A stretch of 9,381 nt of DNA from Deltaproteobacteria bacterium (GCA_021780585.1 JAJXYM010000203.1:1-9381), one strand, 5' to 3'; positions 1-6,864 are shown, counted from the stretch's first letter. A program made the numbers and translations. Notes: a model not told the origin generated them from the letters alone.

Positions 1-453
1 CTGGATCATCACCCACGCCGAACCCAGTTCGAGCACCTGCGTAAGGTAGCCGGCGATCGCGGCCGCGGCGCCGAAAAAAGCCAGTTGCAACCACGGCGCC
101 TCGACCAGAATTCCCGCCAGCACGACCGCGGCGCTTTCGCCGAATCCCGCCGCGCCGGTCAGCAGCGCCAGTTGCGGAAAAGTCATCAGCGGGCTTTGGG
201 TCGCCAGAATCCGCCAGAGCGTCATCGGGCCGAAGCCGTCGGGCAGTTGCAGGACGGCGGCCAGCCCGGCGCCGAGCGCGCTCAGGGTCGCGATCCGGAG
301 CGTCTGGCGCAGCCGATACGGCCTCGGCGCCATCTCCTGGGCGACGAACGAAGCGAACCATGCGGCGAAGCCGCGCGGCCGCGGATCGGGTTCGCGCGCC
401 GGCCATCCGCGCGCCCGCCGCGTGGCCGGAGCCTCGGGCGGAGTCGCGCTCAA
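1..453 (-). CDS. FUSC-family (MdtO-like) inner-membrane efflux protein, N-terminal 151 codons
   Basis: This is the N-terminal part of an aromatic-acid/drug exporter of the FUSC family; the gene runs off the left edge. I start it at TTG 453, which overlaps the stop of the upstream fusion-protein gene as TTGA and has an AGGG about eight bases upstream. An ATG at 333 is an alternative start. The product has a basic, proline-rich cytoplasmic N-terminus (about 25 residues), an amphipathic stretch (AAWFASFVAQEM), a basic segment rich in R and Y, then several hydrophobic segments made of A, L, G and V, as expected for the first half of the FUSC membrane domain. Family members such as MdtO and AaeB are about 650-700 residues, so roughly three quarters is missing. 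The family call rests mainly on operon context (YtcA-like and MdtN-like genes just upstream) plus the hydrophobic pattern. The transported substrate cannot be inferred. Confidence 0.75.
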   Translation of the reverse strand, partial: MSATPPEAPATRRARGWPAREPDPRPRGFAAWFASFVAQEMAPRPYRLRQTLRIATLSALGAGLAAVLQLPDGFGPMTLWRILATQSPLMTFPQLALLTGAAGFGESAAVVLAGILVEAPWLQLAFFGAAAAIAGYLTQVLELGSAWVMIQ

Positions 454-1499
454 CGGTAGCCCTGGATCGTCACGACCGCCGTCGCGCCCATCCGGAACGG
501 AAACCGTTCGTCATTCGGCCCCATCGTGATCCGCACCGGAAAACGCTGCGACAGTCGCACCCAGTTGAGCGTCGGCGCGACCTGCGGCAATCCAGCGACG
601 CTGGCCCCGTTGTCCTGATAGAGCGCCCAGCCGACGCCCTGCACCACGCCGCGGAACGGATGCTCCGGGTAGGGCCGCAGATAGACCTGCGCCGCCATCC
701 CGGGCCGGATTTGAGCGAGAAAATCCTCGCGGAAATTCGCCATCACGTACCAGGCGCGATTATCCACCAGGCTCACGACCTCACGCCCCTCGTTGGCGTA
801 TTGGCCGACGGCGATATTGAGATTGGTGACCCAGGCGTCGAACGGCGCCGTCACCGAACAGTAGCCGACGTTGAGCTTCGCGTCGTAGACGGCGGCTTCG
901 GCCGCCTTGCGCCGCGCGTTGATATCGCCGTACTGGCCGAGCTCGTTTTGCGCCTTGCCGACCTCGCCGCGGGCGCTGGCGATCGCCGCGGCGTCGGCCT
1001 CGACCCGGCTGCGCGCGTTGTAGACGTCGTTGGCGGTGACGAAATGGCGCGCCAGCAGCGGTTCGATCCGATGCAAATACTGGCGATCGTAGGCGGCGTC
1101 GGCCTCGAGCCGGAGCTGGCGCGCATGGGCCGACTGAATCGCGTCTTCGAGCGCCTTGATTCGCAGATTGGTGAGGGTGAGTTCGGCCTCGGCCCGATCG
1201 AGCGCCGCCTGATAGGGGCGGGGATCGACCACGAACAGGAGCTGACCGGCCGGGACGTGCTGATTGTCGCGGATTGGCAGGCTGACGATCGGCCCGCTCA
1301 CGTGCGGCGCGACCCCGACGATATTGGCGCGCACGTAGGCGTCGTCGGTGCGCGGATAGAGGTAATAGAGGCGCGTGACGTAGCCGCCGACGGCGAGCGC
1401 GGCGCCGACGATCGCAAATCCGAGCGCGCGTCCGACCAGCCGGCGGGCGCGCTCGCGATCCTCCACGGAAGGCTTCGCCGCCGTCGCCGCTTCAGCCAT
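450..1499 (-). CDS. HlyD/EmrA-type membrane fusion protein, MdtN-like
   Basis: This is a periplasmic adaptor of a multidrug or aromatic-acid efflux pump, anchored in the inner membrane and bridging to an outer-membrane channel. The 349-residue length is normal for the family. A single transmembrane helix lies at about 25-45, followed by the family signature TDDAYVRA (51-58) and the first half of the lipoyl/barrel-sandwich domain (VAPHVSGPIVSLPIRDNQHV). A long alpha-helical hairpin covers about 95-205. The second lipoyl half is at about 210-235 (VTAPFDAWVTNLNIAVGQ) and the beta-barrel domain follows. The C-terminal motif GLPQVAPTLNWVRLSQRFPVRI closely resembles E. coli MdtN as I remember it. 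The start ATG is nine bases after the ytcA-like stop, with a GAGG overlapping that stop. The gene ends in a TTGA overlap with the FUSC gene, implying translational coupling. Membership in the MdtN/AaeA/EmrA group is secure; MdtN orthology is inferred from the motif and the neighbours. Confidence 0.93.
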   Translation of the reverse strand: MAEAATAAKPSVEDRERARRLVGRALGFAIVGAALAVGGYVTRLYYLYPRTDDAYVRANIVGVAPHVSGPIVSLPIRDNQHVPAGQLLFVVDPRPYQAALDRAEAELTLTNLRIKALEDAIQSAHARQLRLEADAAYDRQYLHRIEPLLARHFVTANDVYNARSRVEADAAAIASARGEVGKAQNELGQYGDINARRKAAEAAVYDAKLNVGYCSVTAPFDAWVTNLNIAVGQYANEGREVVSLVDNRAWYVMANFREDFLAQIRPGMAAQVYLRPYPEHPFRGVVQGVGWALYQDNGASVAGLPQVAPTLNWVRLSQRFPVRITMGPNDERFPFRMGATAVVTIQGYR

Positions 1500-1508
1500 C
1501 GATGCGCC

Positions 1509-1793
1509 TCAGACGCGATTGAAGAAGATTAGCCATACGAGGCACGCGGCGAGCGTCGCCAGCGCGGGATAGACGATCGCCAGCGGTCCCATGTACGGTT
1601 CGATCCGGGTCGCCAGGAACAGCGGCCGGAGGGCGGCCGCGATCGCGATTCCGGCGAGCGCGCAGAGCAGCCAGCCGGGAAAATTCGCGCCGGCGATATT
1701 GATGACCGGGTCGCATCCGGCGAGCGCGAACGGCAGCGCGGTTACGGCGATCCGCGCGGTCGCGGGCGAGCGGGGAGACGAAAGTCTGCGCAT
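1509..1793 (-). CDS. YtcA-family lipoprotein (small membrane protein of an efflux operon)
   Basis: This is a 94-residue protein with a basic N-terminus, a hydrophobic signal stretch and a good lipobox, LAGC, with the acylated cysteine at residue 27. It then has NIAGANFPGWLLCAL, two hydrophobic helices (about 40-60 and 68-91) and the ending WLIFF. This matches my memory of E. coli YtcA (lipobox cysteine, then IGAYYPGWFFCAI, ending in FWLAFF). YtcA is encoded next to MdtNOP, and the same order is seen here. It also relates to the small DUF1656/AaeX proteins of other FUSC pumps. Its molecular role is not established; association with the pump is inferred from conserved neighbourhood. No clear Shine-Dalgarno precedes the ATG. 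A promoter-like sequence lies 23 bases upstream, so this is probably the first gene of the efflux operon. Confidence 0.83.
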   Translation of the reverse strand: MRRLSSPRSPATARIAVTALPFALAGCDPVINIAGANFPGWLLCALAGIAIAAALRPLFLATRIEPYMGPLAIVYPALATLAACLVWLIFFNRV

Positions 1794-1816
1794 GCGGGTC
1801 GGAGCTTACGCCCCGG

Positions 1817-1845
1817 ATTCTGCCCGCGCGCCCGCCCAATATCAA
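1817..1845 (-). promoter_or_regulatory. Candidate sigma-70-type promoter of the efflux operon
   Basis: Reading the minus strand, TTGATA (1845-1840) is followed by a 17-base spacer and then CAGAAT (1822-1817). This gives 5/6 and 4/6 matches to the -35 and -10 consensus with ideal spacing. The hexamers are AT-richer than their surroundings. Transcription would begin about 15-18 bases before the ATG at 1793, leaving a very short leader. The site lies in the 95-base gap between the nuclease-like gene and the lipoprotein gene, where a promoter would be expected if the efflux genes are controlled separately. It is a pattern match only. Confidence 0.42.
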
Positions 1846-1888
1846 TTACGCGCGGCCGCTGCCGATCATATGCGCGTCATTCCCGCAG

Positions 1889-2920
1889 TCAGATGAAGCG
1901 GCCGCCGGAATTATCCTCGAACCCACCGTCAGAAGTTTCCCACACCACCCTGATTTCGACGTGAGTGAGCAGGTCTTCGAGAGCGCGCGAGGGCCGTTCT
2001 GGCAGCAGCACGGCGGAGCGGTCCGGTTCGAGAAAACGCCCGTAGTCGGTAAGCTGGCCGATCGCCATCCGGATTGAATCGCGCGTGATCTCGCTCTTGG
2101 CTTCGATCAGATTGCGCCGGCGCGCGTCCCAGACATCGCATAACATCGGCCCGCCATCGCCGGACGAATTGACTCGGTAACGATGGGCGCGGACGCCTCG
2201 GTCGCGGAGATATTTGACGTATCGAATTACCAGCGCGCGCTCCTTGAATTCCGCGTCGTGCGGCTCCAGAGCGCCGACGACGGTCGCGGAATCGACGTTC
2301 TGATCCTCGATCGGAATCTCTTCGAGAATCGGAACCTCCTCGATCTGGACCGACGCCGCAAGCTCCAGCGGGGCGTCATAGGACGGCTGGGGCAGGTCGC
2401 GTCCGAGGAATTCGCCGATGTACTTTATTGCGCCTGGCGAATGCGACCGCCACCAAAACAGGCGTCCTGGACGGCGAGCTGCGGCGGCATCCACGACTTC
2501 AAGCGCTGGCGATAAAAGGATTCTTGACACTCGCTGTATACCGATGAGCGGTACCTCAGCGATTAGAACCTGCGGTGCCGTCTTGTAGATGTTGGGGCCG
2601 CGAATCTCAGCGCCCACAAGCCTAAGCTCTTCGCGCCCGGCCGCGCTCAGCAAGCCGTCATCGATCCGGAAATGCGCTCTAACGGGGCGAAAATCGAAAA
2701 GCGTGAACACCTCGATTTGACCGACGTTAAGCCTAATCCCGTCCGTGAAAAGCGTCAGATCCCACGCTTTGACCGAAGCACGGTTCGCACGCTCTATCAG
2801 GTCGGCGAGCAGGCTCAGGACCGACCGCCGTTCGGACTCGTCGGGTAAAATAGCCTCGATGACGCGACGGGCGTCGGCGGCGCTATTGCGGTCGATTCCC
2901 TCTCGCGTTTTCGTCGCCAT
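1889..2920 (-). CDS. Solitary PD-(D/E)XK nuclease-like protein of unknown function
   Basis: This is a 343-residue protein with no named family that I recognise. ATG 2920 is preferred over the adjacent TTG 2923 because GAGGTG lies seven bases upstream of it. The C-terminal part (about 225-343) looks like a restriction-endonuclease fold: a helix (ERALVIRYVKYLRDRG), a strand containing D262 (CDVWD), then E273-A-K275 (NLIEAKSEITRDSIR), and a helix with Q289...Y293 (AIGQLTDY). This is the D...ExK...QxxxY arrangement of RecB-like nucleases. It ends with AVLLPERP and a final strand. The N-terminal half (about 45-180) is predicted rich in strands (KAWDLTLFTDGIRLNVGQIEVF) and is unassigned. Residues 190-215 form an acidic linker (EEVPILEEIPIEDQ). 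There is no signal peptide or membrane segment, so it is probably cytoplasmic. GC is lower than in its neighbours. It lies 48 bases after ndk. A role in DNA restriction or defence is plausible but is inference; no methyltransferase or other partner is adjacent. Confidence 0.72.
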   Translation of the reverse strand: MATKTREGIDRNSAADARRVIEAILPDESERRSVLSLLADLIERANRASVKAWDLTLFTDGIRLNVGQIEVFTLFDFRPVRAHFRIDDGLLSAAGREELRLVGAEIRGPNIYKTAPQVLIAEVPLIGIQRVSRILLSPALEVVDAAAARRPGRLFWWRSHSPGAIKYIGEFLGRDLPQPSYDAPLELAASVQIEEVPILEEIPIEDQNVDSATVVGALEPHDAEFKERALVIRYVKYLRDRGVRAHRYRVNSSGDGGPMLCDVWDARRRNLIEAKSEITRDSIRMAIGQLTDYGRFLEPDRSAVLLPERPSRALEDLLTHVEIRVVWETSDGGFEDNSGGRFI

Positions 2921-2968
2921 CAATCCTCACCTCGGCTTCGGCGTTCACGTCGCCGGAAGCGCCAACGG

Positions 2969-3385
2969 TCAGGAAACCAGCTCCGAGGTGCGGAAGAAGA
3001 AGCTCAGTTCGCGGGCGGCGGTCTCGGGCGCGTCCGAGCCATGCGTCGCGTTCCGCTCGACGTTCTCGCCGAAATCGCGCCGAATCGTCCCTGGCTCGGC
3101 CTTGGCCGGATCGGTCGCGCCCATCAGGTCGCGCCAGCGCTTGATCGCGCCCTCCCCTGCGAGCGCCATCACGACGACCGGCCCCGAGGTCATATAGTCG
3201 CAGAGCGATTTGTAGAAGGGACGCTCCTTATGCACGTCATAGAAGGTCTCGGCCTCGGTCCGTGACAGTTGCAGCAACCGCATCCCGACAATCTTCAGTC
3301 CGCTCGCCTCGACCCGCTTGACGATGTCGCCAATCAGATGACGCGCGACGGCGTCGGGCTTGATAATCGCGAAAGTTCTTTCCAT
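2969..3385 (-). CDS. ndk: Nucleoside diphosphate kinase
   Basis: Ndk transfers the gamma phosphate of ATP to other nucleoside diphosphates through a phosphohistidine intermediate, in the cytoplasm. The 138-residue length is typical. The signature NATHGSD carries the catalytic histidine H115. The other expected active-site residues are in register: K9 (IIKPDA), Y49, F57, R85, T91 (GATDP), R102 and N112. AEPGTIR and the C-terminal SFFF are also family hallmarks. The gene follows sucD by 50 bases and probably belongs to the same transcript. Ndk is known to associate with succinyl-CoA ligase in some bacteria, which fits nucleotide exchange after GDP or ADP phosphorylation. The leader directly before the ATG is AT-rich with no good Shine-Dalgarno and contains a perfect inverted repeat. 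Confidence 0.98.
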   Translation of the reverse strand: MERTFAIIKPDAVARHLIGDIVKRVEASGLKIVGMRLLQLSRTEAETFYDVHKERPFYKSLCDYMTSGPVVVMALAGEGAIKRWRDLMGATDPAKAEPGTIRRDFGENVERNATHGSDAPETAARELSFFFRTSELVS

Positions 3386-3395
3386 TCGAATAAAT

Positions 3396-3412
3396 TTAAA
3401 GTAATACTTTAA
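3396..3412. repeat. Perfect AT-rich inverted repeat in the ndk leader
   Basis: TTAAAGT, a three-base spacer AAT, and ACTTTAA form a 7-bp perfect inverted repeat ending 11 bases before the ndk start codon. It lies in a short, strikingly AT-rich patch inside GC-rich surroundings. It could be a protein-binding site, a weak RNA hairpin near the ribosome-binding region, or part of an internal promoter. No clean -35/-10 pair was found. Its function is not shown by the sequence. Confidence 0.45.
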
Positions 3413-3435
3413 CTTCTGCGGGATTTTCTGGCGCT

Positions 3436-4317
3436 TCAGGCGGCCTTGCCGTCGAGCAGCGACTTCATCGTGACGCCCAGCTCGGCTGGACTCATCGCGA
3501 CCGCGATTCCCGCCGCCTTGAGCGCGGCGATCTTGTCGGCCGCAGTCCCGCGTCCGCCCGAGATAATCGCGCCCGCATGGCCCATCCGGCGGCCTTTCGG
3601 CGCGGTCTGACCGGCAATAAAGGCGACCACCGGCTTCTTGAAGTTTTCCTTGATATATTGCGCGGCTTCTTCTTCCGCCGTGCCGCCGATTTCACCGATC
3701 ATGATGACAGCGCGCGTGCCCGGGTCTTCGTTGAACAGCTTGAGCACGTCGATATGGCCGGACCCGACAATCGGGTCGCCGCCGATTCCGACGCAGCTCG
3801 ATTGGCCGATGCCGAGTTGCGTGAGCTGATAGACGGCCTCATACGTGAGCGTGCCGGAACGCGAGACCACGCCGATATCGCCGGGCTTATGGATATAGCC
3901 GGGCATGATGCCGATCTTGCACTCGCCGGGCGTAATCACCCCGGGACAGTTGGGGCCGATCAGCCGGCTGTTCGAGCCGCGCATGTAGCGGCTGACTTTG
4001 ACCATGTCGAGCACCGGCACGCCCTCGGTGATGCAGATCACCAGCTCGATACCGGCGGCGACAGCCTCGAGGATCGCGTCGGCCGCGAACGGCGGCGGCA
4101 CGTAGATTACCGTCGCGTTGGCGCCGGTCGCCTTGCGCGCCTGCTCGACCGTGTCGAAAATCGGAATCCCCTCGAAGTCCGTGCCGCCCTTGCCGGGGAC
4201 CACGCCGCCGACCATCTGGGTGCCGTATTCCTTGCACGCCCGGGTATGAATCTGGCCGGTCGCTCCGGTGATTCCCTGGGTCAGGACGCGGGTGTTCTTG
4301 TTGACCAGAATACTCAT
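3436..4317 (-). CDS. sucD: Succinyl-CoA ligase (ADP/GDP-forming), alpha subunit
   Basis: This is the alpha subunit of succinyl-CoA synthetase, a cytoplasmic TCA-cycle enzyme that interconverts succinyl-CoA and succinate with substrate-level phosphorylation. The 293-residue length is normal. The N-terminal CoA-binding Rossmann domain has GITGATGQIHT (15-25) and VVPGKGG. The ligase domain contains SRSGTLTYE (152-160), GIGGDPIVGS (177-186) and IGEIGG, with E209 expected to contact the active-site histidine. The phosphorylated histidine is H247 in GHAGAIISGG. All catalytic features are intact. The gene starts 15 bases after the sucC stop and is certainly cotranscribed with it. Only a weak purine stretch (AGAG) precedes the ATG, which is consistent with translational coupling. 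Confidence 0.98.
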   Translation of the reverse strand: MSILVNKNTRVLTQGITGATGQIHTRACKEYGTQMVGGVVPGKGGTDFEGIPIFDTVEQARKATGANATVIYVPPPFAADAILEAVAAGIELVICITEGVPVLDMVKVSRYMRGSNSRLIGPNCPGVITPGECKIGIMPGYIHKPGDIGVVSRSGTLTYEAVYQLTQLGIGQSSCVGIGGDPIVGSGHIDVLKLFNEDPGTRAVIMIGEIGGTAEEEAAQYIKENFKKPVVAFIAGQTAPKGRRMGHAGAIISGGRGTAADKIAALKAAGIAVAMSPAELGVTMKSLLDGKAA

Positions 4318-4332
4318 CGCAATACCGCTCTT

Positions 4333-5508
4333 TCAGGCCTGGGCGCGCGCGCCGATCGCCTCGACCACGCGCCGGGCGGCGTCGGCCATGTCGCTGGCGG
4401 CGATCACCTTGATGCCCGATTCCTTGAGGATTTGCTTGCCCTTATCGACATTCGTGCCTTCCATCCGGACCACCAGCGGCACGCTCAGCTTGACTTCGCG
4501 GGCGGCGTCGACCACGCCTTGGGCGAGCACGTCGCAGAGCATGATCCCGCCGAAGATGTTGATCAGGACCGCCTTGACCCGATCGTCGGCGAGCAGGATG
4601 CGGAAGGCGGCCGCGACCTTCTGCGAACTGGCGCCGCCGCCAACGTCGAGAAAGTTGGCCGGCTCGGCGCCGTAATACTTGACGATATCCATCGTCGCCA
4701 TCGCGAGACCCGCGCCGTTCACCATACAGCCGATATTGCCGTCCAGATGGACGTAACTGAGGTCAAATTTCGCGGCCTCGGTCTCGGCCGGATCCTCTTC
4801 GTTGGGGTCGCGCAGCTCGCGAATATCCGGATGGCGGAACAGGCCGTTGTCGTCGAATGACATCTTGGCGTCGAGACAGATGACCGAGCCGTCTTTGGTC
4901 ACGACCAGCGGGTTGATCTCGATCAGCGAGGCGTCGGTCTCGAGAAACGCCCGATAGAGCGAGTTCAACAGCGCGCCGAACTGTCCGACTTGTTTGTCGC
5001 GCAGACCCAGAGCGAAGGCGATTTTGCGCGCCTGAAAACCTCCCAGTCCGATCACCGGATCGATCGGTTCGGTGAGGATGCGATCGGGGGTTTTCGCCGC
5101 GACCTCCTCGATCTCCATCCCGCCCTCGGTGCTGGCGATAATCGCGACGCTGCGCGCATTGCGATCGACCACCATCCCGAGATAGAGCTCGCGCGCGATT
5201 TCGCTCGCCTGCTCGACGTAGACCCGCCGCACGATGCGTCCCTGCGGGCCGGTCTGATGGGTCACGAGCGGTTTGCCAAGCAGCTTCGCGGCGAACTCCC
5301 GCGCCTCGGCGGCGCTGGAGAGCAGCTTGACGCCGCCCGCCTTGCCGCGTCCGCCGGCATGGATTTGCGCCTTTACGACAGCCTTAGGCTGGCCGAGCGC
5401 GTCGAACGCCTTGGCCGCCTCGTCGGGCGTCGAGGCGGGCTGTCCCTTGGGGACGGGCGCACCGAAGCGCGCGAGCACCTGTTTGGCCTGAAACTCGTGA
5501 ATGTTCAT
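4333..5508 (-). CDS. sucC: Succinyl-CoA ligase (ADP/GDP-forming), beta subunit
   Basis: This is the beta subunit, which carries the ATP-grasp nucleotide site and pairs with SucD. The 391-residue length fits the usual length of about 388. It opens with MNIHEFQAKQVLARFG, has the ATP-grasp loop KAQIHAGGRGKAGGV (46-60), and the nucleotide/Mg site residues E197 and N199 in EINP and D213 in LDAKMSFDDN. NGAGLAMATMD (264-274) and DVGGGAS (288-294) follow, with FGGIMLCDV (319-327) in the C-terminal CoA-ligase domain. These match E. coli numbering closely. The start ATG has AGGT about seven bases upstream. The upstream gap of 75 bases holds a strong hairpin, so it may be partly insulated from the beta-helix gene. 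Nucleotide specificity (ADP versus GDP) cannot be told by eye. Confidence 0.98.
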   Translation of the reverse strand: MNIHEFQAKQVLARFGAPVPKGQPASTPDEAAKAFDALGQPKAVVKAQIHAGGRGKAGGVKLLSSAAEAREFAAKLLGKPLVTHQTGPQGRIVRRVYVEQASEIARELYLGMVVDRNARSVAIIASTEGGMEIEEVAAKTPDRILTEPIDPVIGLGGFQARKIAFALGLRDKQVGQFGALLNSLYRAFLETDASLIEINPLVVTKDGSVICLDAKMSFDDNGLFRHPDIRELRDPNEEDPAETEAAKFDLSYVHLDGNIGCMVNGAGLAMATMDIVKYYGAEPANFLDVGGGASSQKVAAAFRILLADDRVKAVLINIFGGIMLCDVLAQGVVDAAREVKLSVPLVVRMEGTNVDKGKQILKESGIKVIAASDMADAARRVVEAIGARAQA

Positions 5509-5542
5509 GCGTTACCTGAAGTTCACCCTCGCATCATTGCCG

Positions 5543-5584
5543 CGCCGGCGGCGCTCCGAATCAGAGCGCCGCCGGCGGATTTTT
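5543..5584 (+). terminator. 14-bp GC-rich hairpin followed by a T-run on the plus strand
   Basis: The arms 5543-5556 (CGCCGGCGGCGCTC) and 5564-5577 (its exact reverse complement) enclose a seven-base loop. On the plus strand the stem is followed by GATTTTT, giving a textbook intrinsic terminator pointing rightward. The flanking genes are transcribed leftward; in that direction the A-run comes before the stem and no T-run follows it. The hairpin begins seven bases beyond the beta-helix stop, between that gene and sucC. It could terminate antisense transcripts, act as a transcript-stabilising 3' hairpin, or attenuate readthrough into sucC. The structure is certain; the role is inferred. Confidence 0.6.
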
Positions 5585-6864
5585 CACTGAACCGGTTGCG
5601 GCAGGACCGGGCTGACGGCGACCGTTCCCGCGACCTTCGAGCATCCGGAGGCGCCCGGTCCGGTCGGGCATCCCCACCAGTTGGCAGTGCCGTTGACCGA
5701 CCCGGCGCCGCCGTTGTCGATTCCGGTGGTGGTCGAGCCGCCGAACAGATTGTTGTTATGCGCCTCGACGTCCGTGCCGGAAATGTCGCTGACGAAGACG
5801 CCGACCTTCTCGTTGCTGATCGAATTGCCGGAGATCACCGTGCCGGTAACCGGCGAGCCGCCGCTGGTGAAGACGTTGATCCCCGTCTTGCCGGGAGTCG
5901 TGGTGTCGCCGTTGTCGGCTCCGTTGCCGTAAATCGTGTTGCCGGTGATCTGGTTGTCGTCGAGGTTCTGGTCCGGCGCATGACTATGCATCGCCACGCC
6001 CGGCAATCCGTTATTGGTCAGGATATTGCCGACGATCACGTTGCCATAGTTCGACGTTCCGGGAACCGAGTCGAAGATGCCGACTCCGGCGCCGCCCTCG
6101 GCGGCGGTTCCATTATGATTCGAAACATTGTTCGAAATCGTGTTGTGATAAACGCCGTAGGGCGCCGTCGAGCAGGTTGCGGGCGGCGCGCAGGTCGGAT
6201 GCGACGCCAGGGTGATGCCGCAATCGGCGGCGTTGTTATAGACCCGATTACCGCTAATCAGATTGTCATGCGTCGGCCCGACCGCGTCGTCGCTCAGCAG
6301 GATTCCGCCGGCGTTGTTGACCGAGGTGTTGCCCGAGATGGTCGAATGGTCGACGCCGAGCAAATGGATGCCCTCGCCGCAATCGAAGCCTTCGAGTGTC
6401 TCCTGCGAGGGCAGTCCGGGACATTCGCCCGCCGTGAGACTGCGATTATTGTGCTGAACGAGATTGTTGAGCACCGCGACGCCGGTGGCGTTCTGGATCA
6501 GGATGCCCTCGAAATCGGCATTTTCGACGGTGAACCCCGCGACGGTCACACCGCTGGTCGGCGCACTCGTCGTGCCGATCGTGATACCGGTCGGCTGGCC
6601 GTTCGCGTCGATAATGCTCTTGCCGGCGCCGGCGCCGACCAATGACAGGCTTTCGGTGAGCGTCACCTGCTCGTTATACGTCCCGACGGCCACCACGATC
6701 GTATCGCCGGGCGACGCGGCGGCCACGGCCGCGCCAATCGTCGCTAGACATCCGCCCGAACCGGCGGGATTCACGCATATCGTGGCTGCGAATCCCGGCC
6801 GCACTTGAACCATTATCGTGAGCATCGCGATAACGATCGTCGTTCCCAATAGCTTGCGAACCAT
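5584..6864 (-). CDS. Secreted right-handed parallel beta-helix (NosD/pectate-lyase-like) protein
   Basis: This is an exported repeat protein of unknown substrate. I start it at ATG 6864 (426 residues), where GGGAGGG lies about seven bases upstream and a signal peptide begins directly (MVRKLLGTTIVIAML..., cleavage near GFAA, about residue 26). The frame stays open upstream to 6957, but that extension has no signal sequence and is unlikely. The mature N-terminus carries ATICVNPAGSGGCLATIGAAVAAASPGDTIVV-type residues, then GTYNEQV, as in many beta-helix proteins. From about 105 to 385 there are repeated coils of the form N-x-I-x-G-N-x-x-x-N-N-x-G-I (STISGNTSVNNAGGILL, NLISGNRVYNNAADCGITL, NVIVGNILTNNGLPGVAM, NQITGNTIYGNG, TVISGNSISNEKVGVFV). 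It closes with a NWWGCPTGPGASGC motif and a short tail. Nine cysteines suggest disulfides and an extracytoplasmic location. There is no visible anchor or sorting domain. It separates mdh from sucC, genes usually adjacent in this block. Enzymatic activity (lyase, epimerase) is not demonstrable. Confidence 0.88.
   Translation of the reverse strand: MVRKLLGTTIVIAMLTIMVQVRPGFAATICVNPAGSGGCLATIGAAVAAASPGDTIVVAVGTYNEQVTLTESLSLVGAGAGKSIIDANGQPTGITIGTTSAPTSGVTVAGFTVENADFEGILIQNATGVAVLNNLVQHNNRSLTAGECPGLPSQETLEGFDCGEGIHLLGVDHSTISGNTSVNNAGGILLSDDAVGPTHDNLISGNRVYNNAADCGITLASHPTCAPPATCSTAPYGVYHNTISNNVSNHNGTAAEGGAGVGIFDSVPGTSNYGNVIVGNILTNNGLPGVAMHSHAPDQNLDDNQITGNTIYGNGADNGDTTTPGKTGINVFTSGGSPVTGTVISGNSISNEKVGVFVSDISGTDVEAHNNNLFGGSTTTGIDNGGAGSVNGTANWWGCPTGPGASGCSKVAGTVAVSPVLPQPVQ

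Noticed and set aside
360..1532. Long plus-strand open frame antisense to the fusion-protein gene
   Set aside because: Its translation is rich in R, D, A, G and H with no family motif, and it is opposite a gene with clear HlyD signatures. It arises from GC-rich codon bias.
3577..4860. Plus-strand open frame of 427 codons antisense to sucD and sucC
   Set aside because: It spans the junction of two unambiguous genes on the other strand and encodes low-complexity D/H/R/A-rich sequence.
5700..6540. Recurrent GTTGTT/GATCTGGTTG-like words suggesting a DNA repeat array
   Set aside because: They reflect repeated Asn-Asn and Gly-Asn codons of the beta-helix coils; spacing is irregular and there are no conserved direct repeats with unique spacers, so it is not a CRISPR or tandem array.
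4990..6645. Plus-strand open frame of 551 codons across sucC and the beta-helix gene
   Set aside because: It crosses two real genes and the hairpin between them, and shows no recognisable domain; composition artefact.
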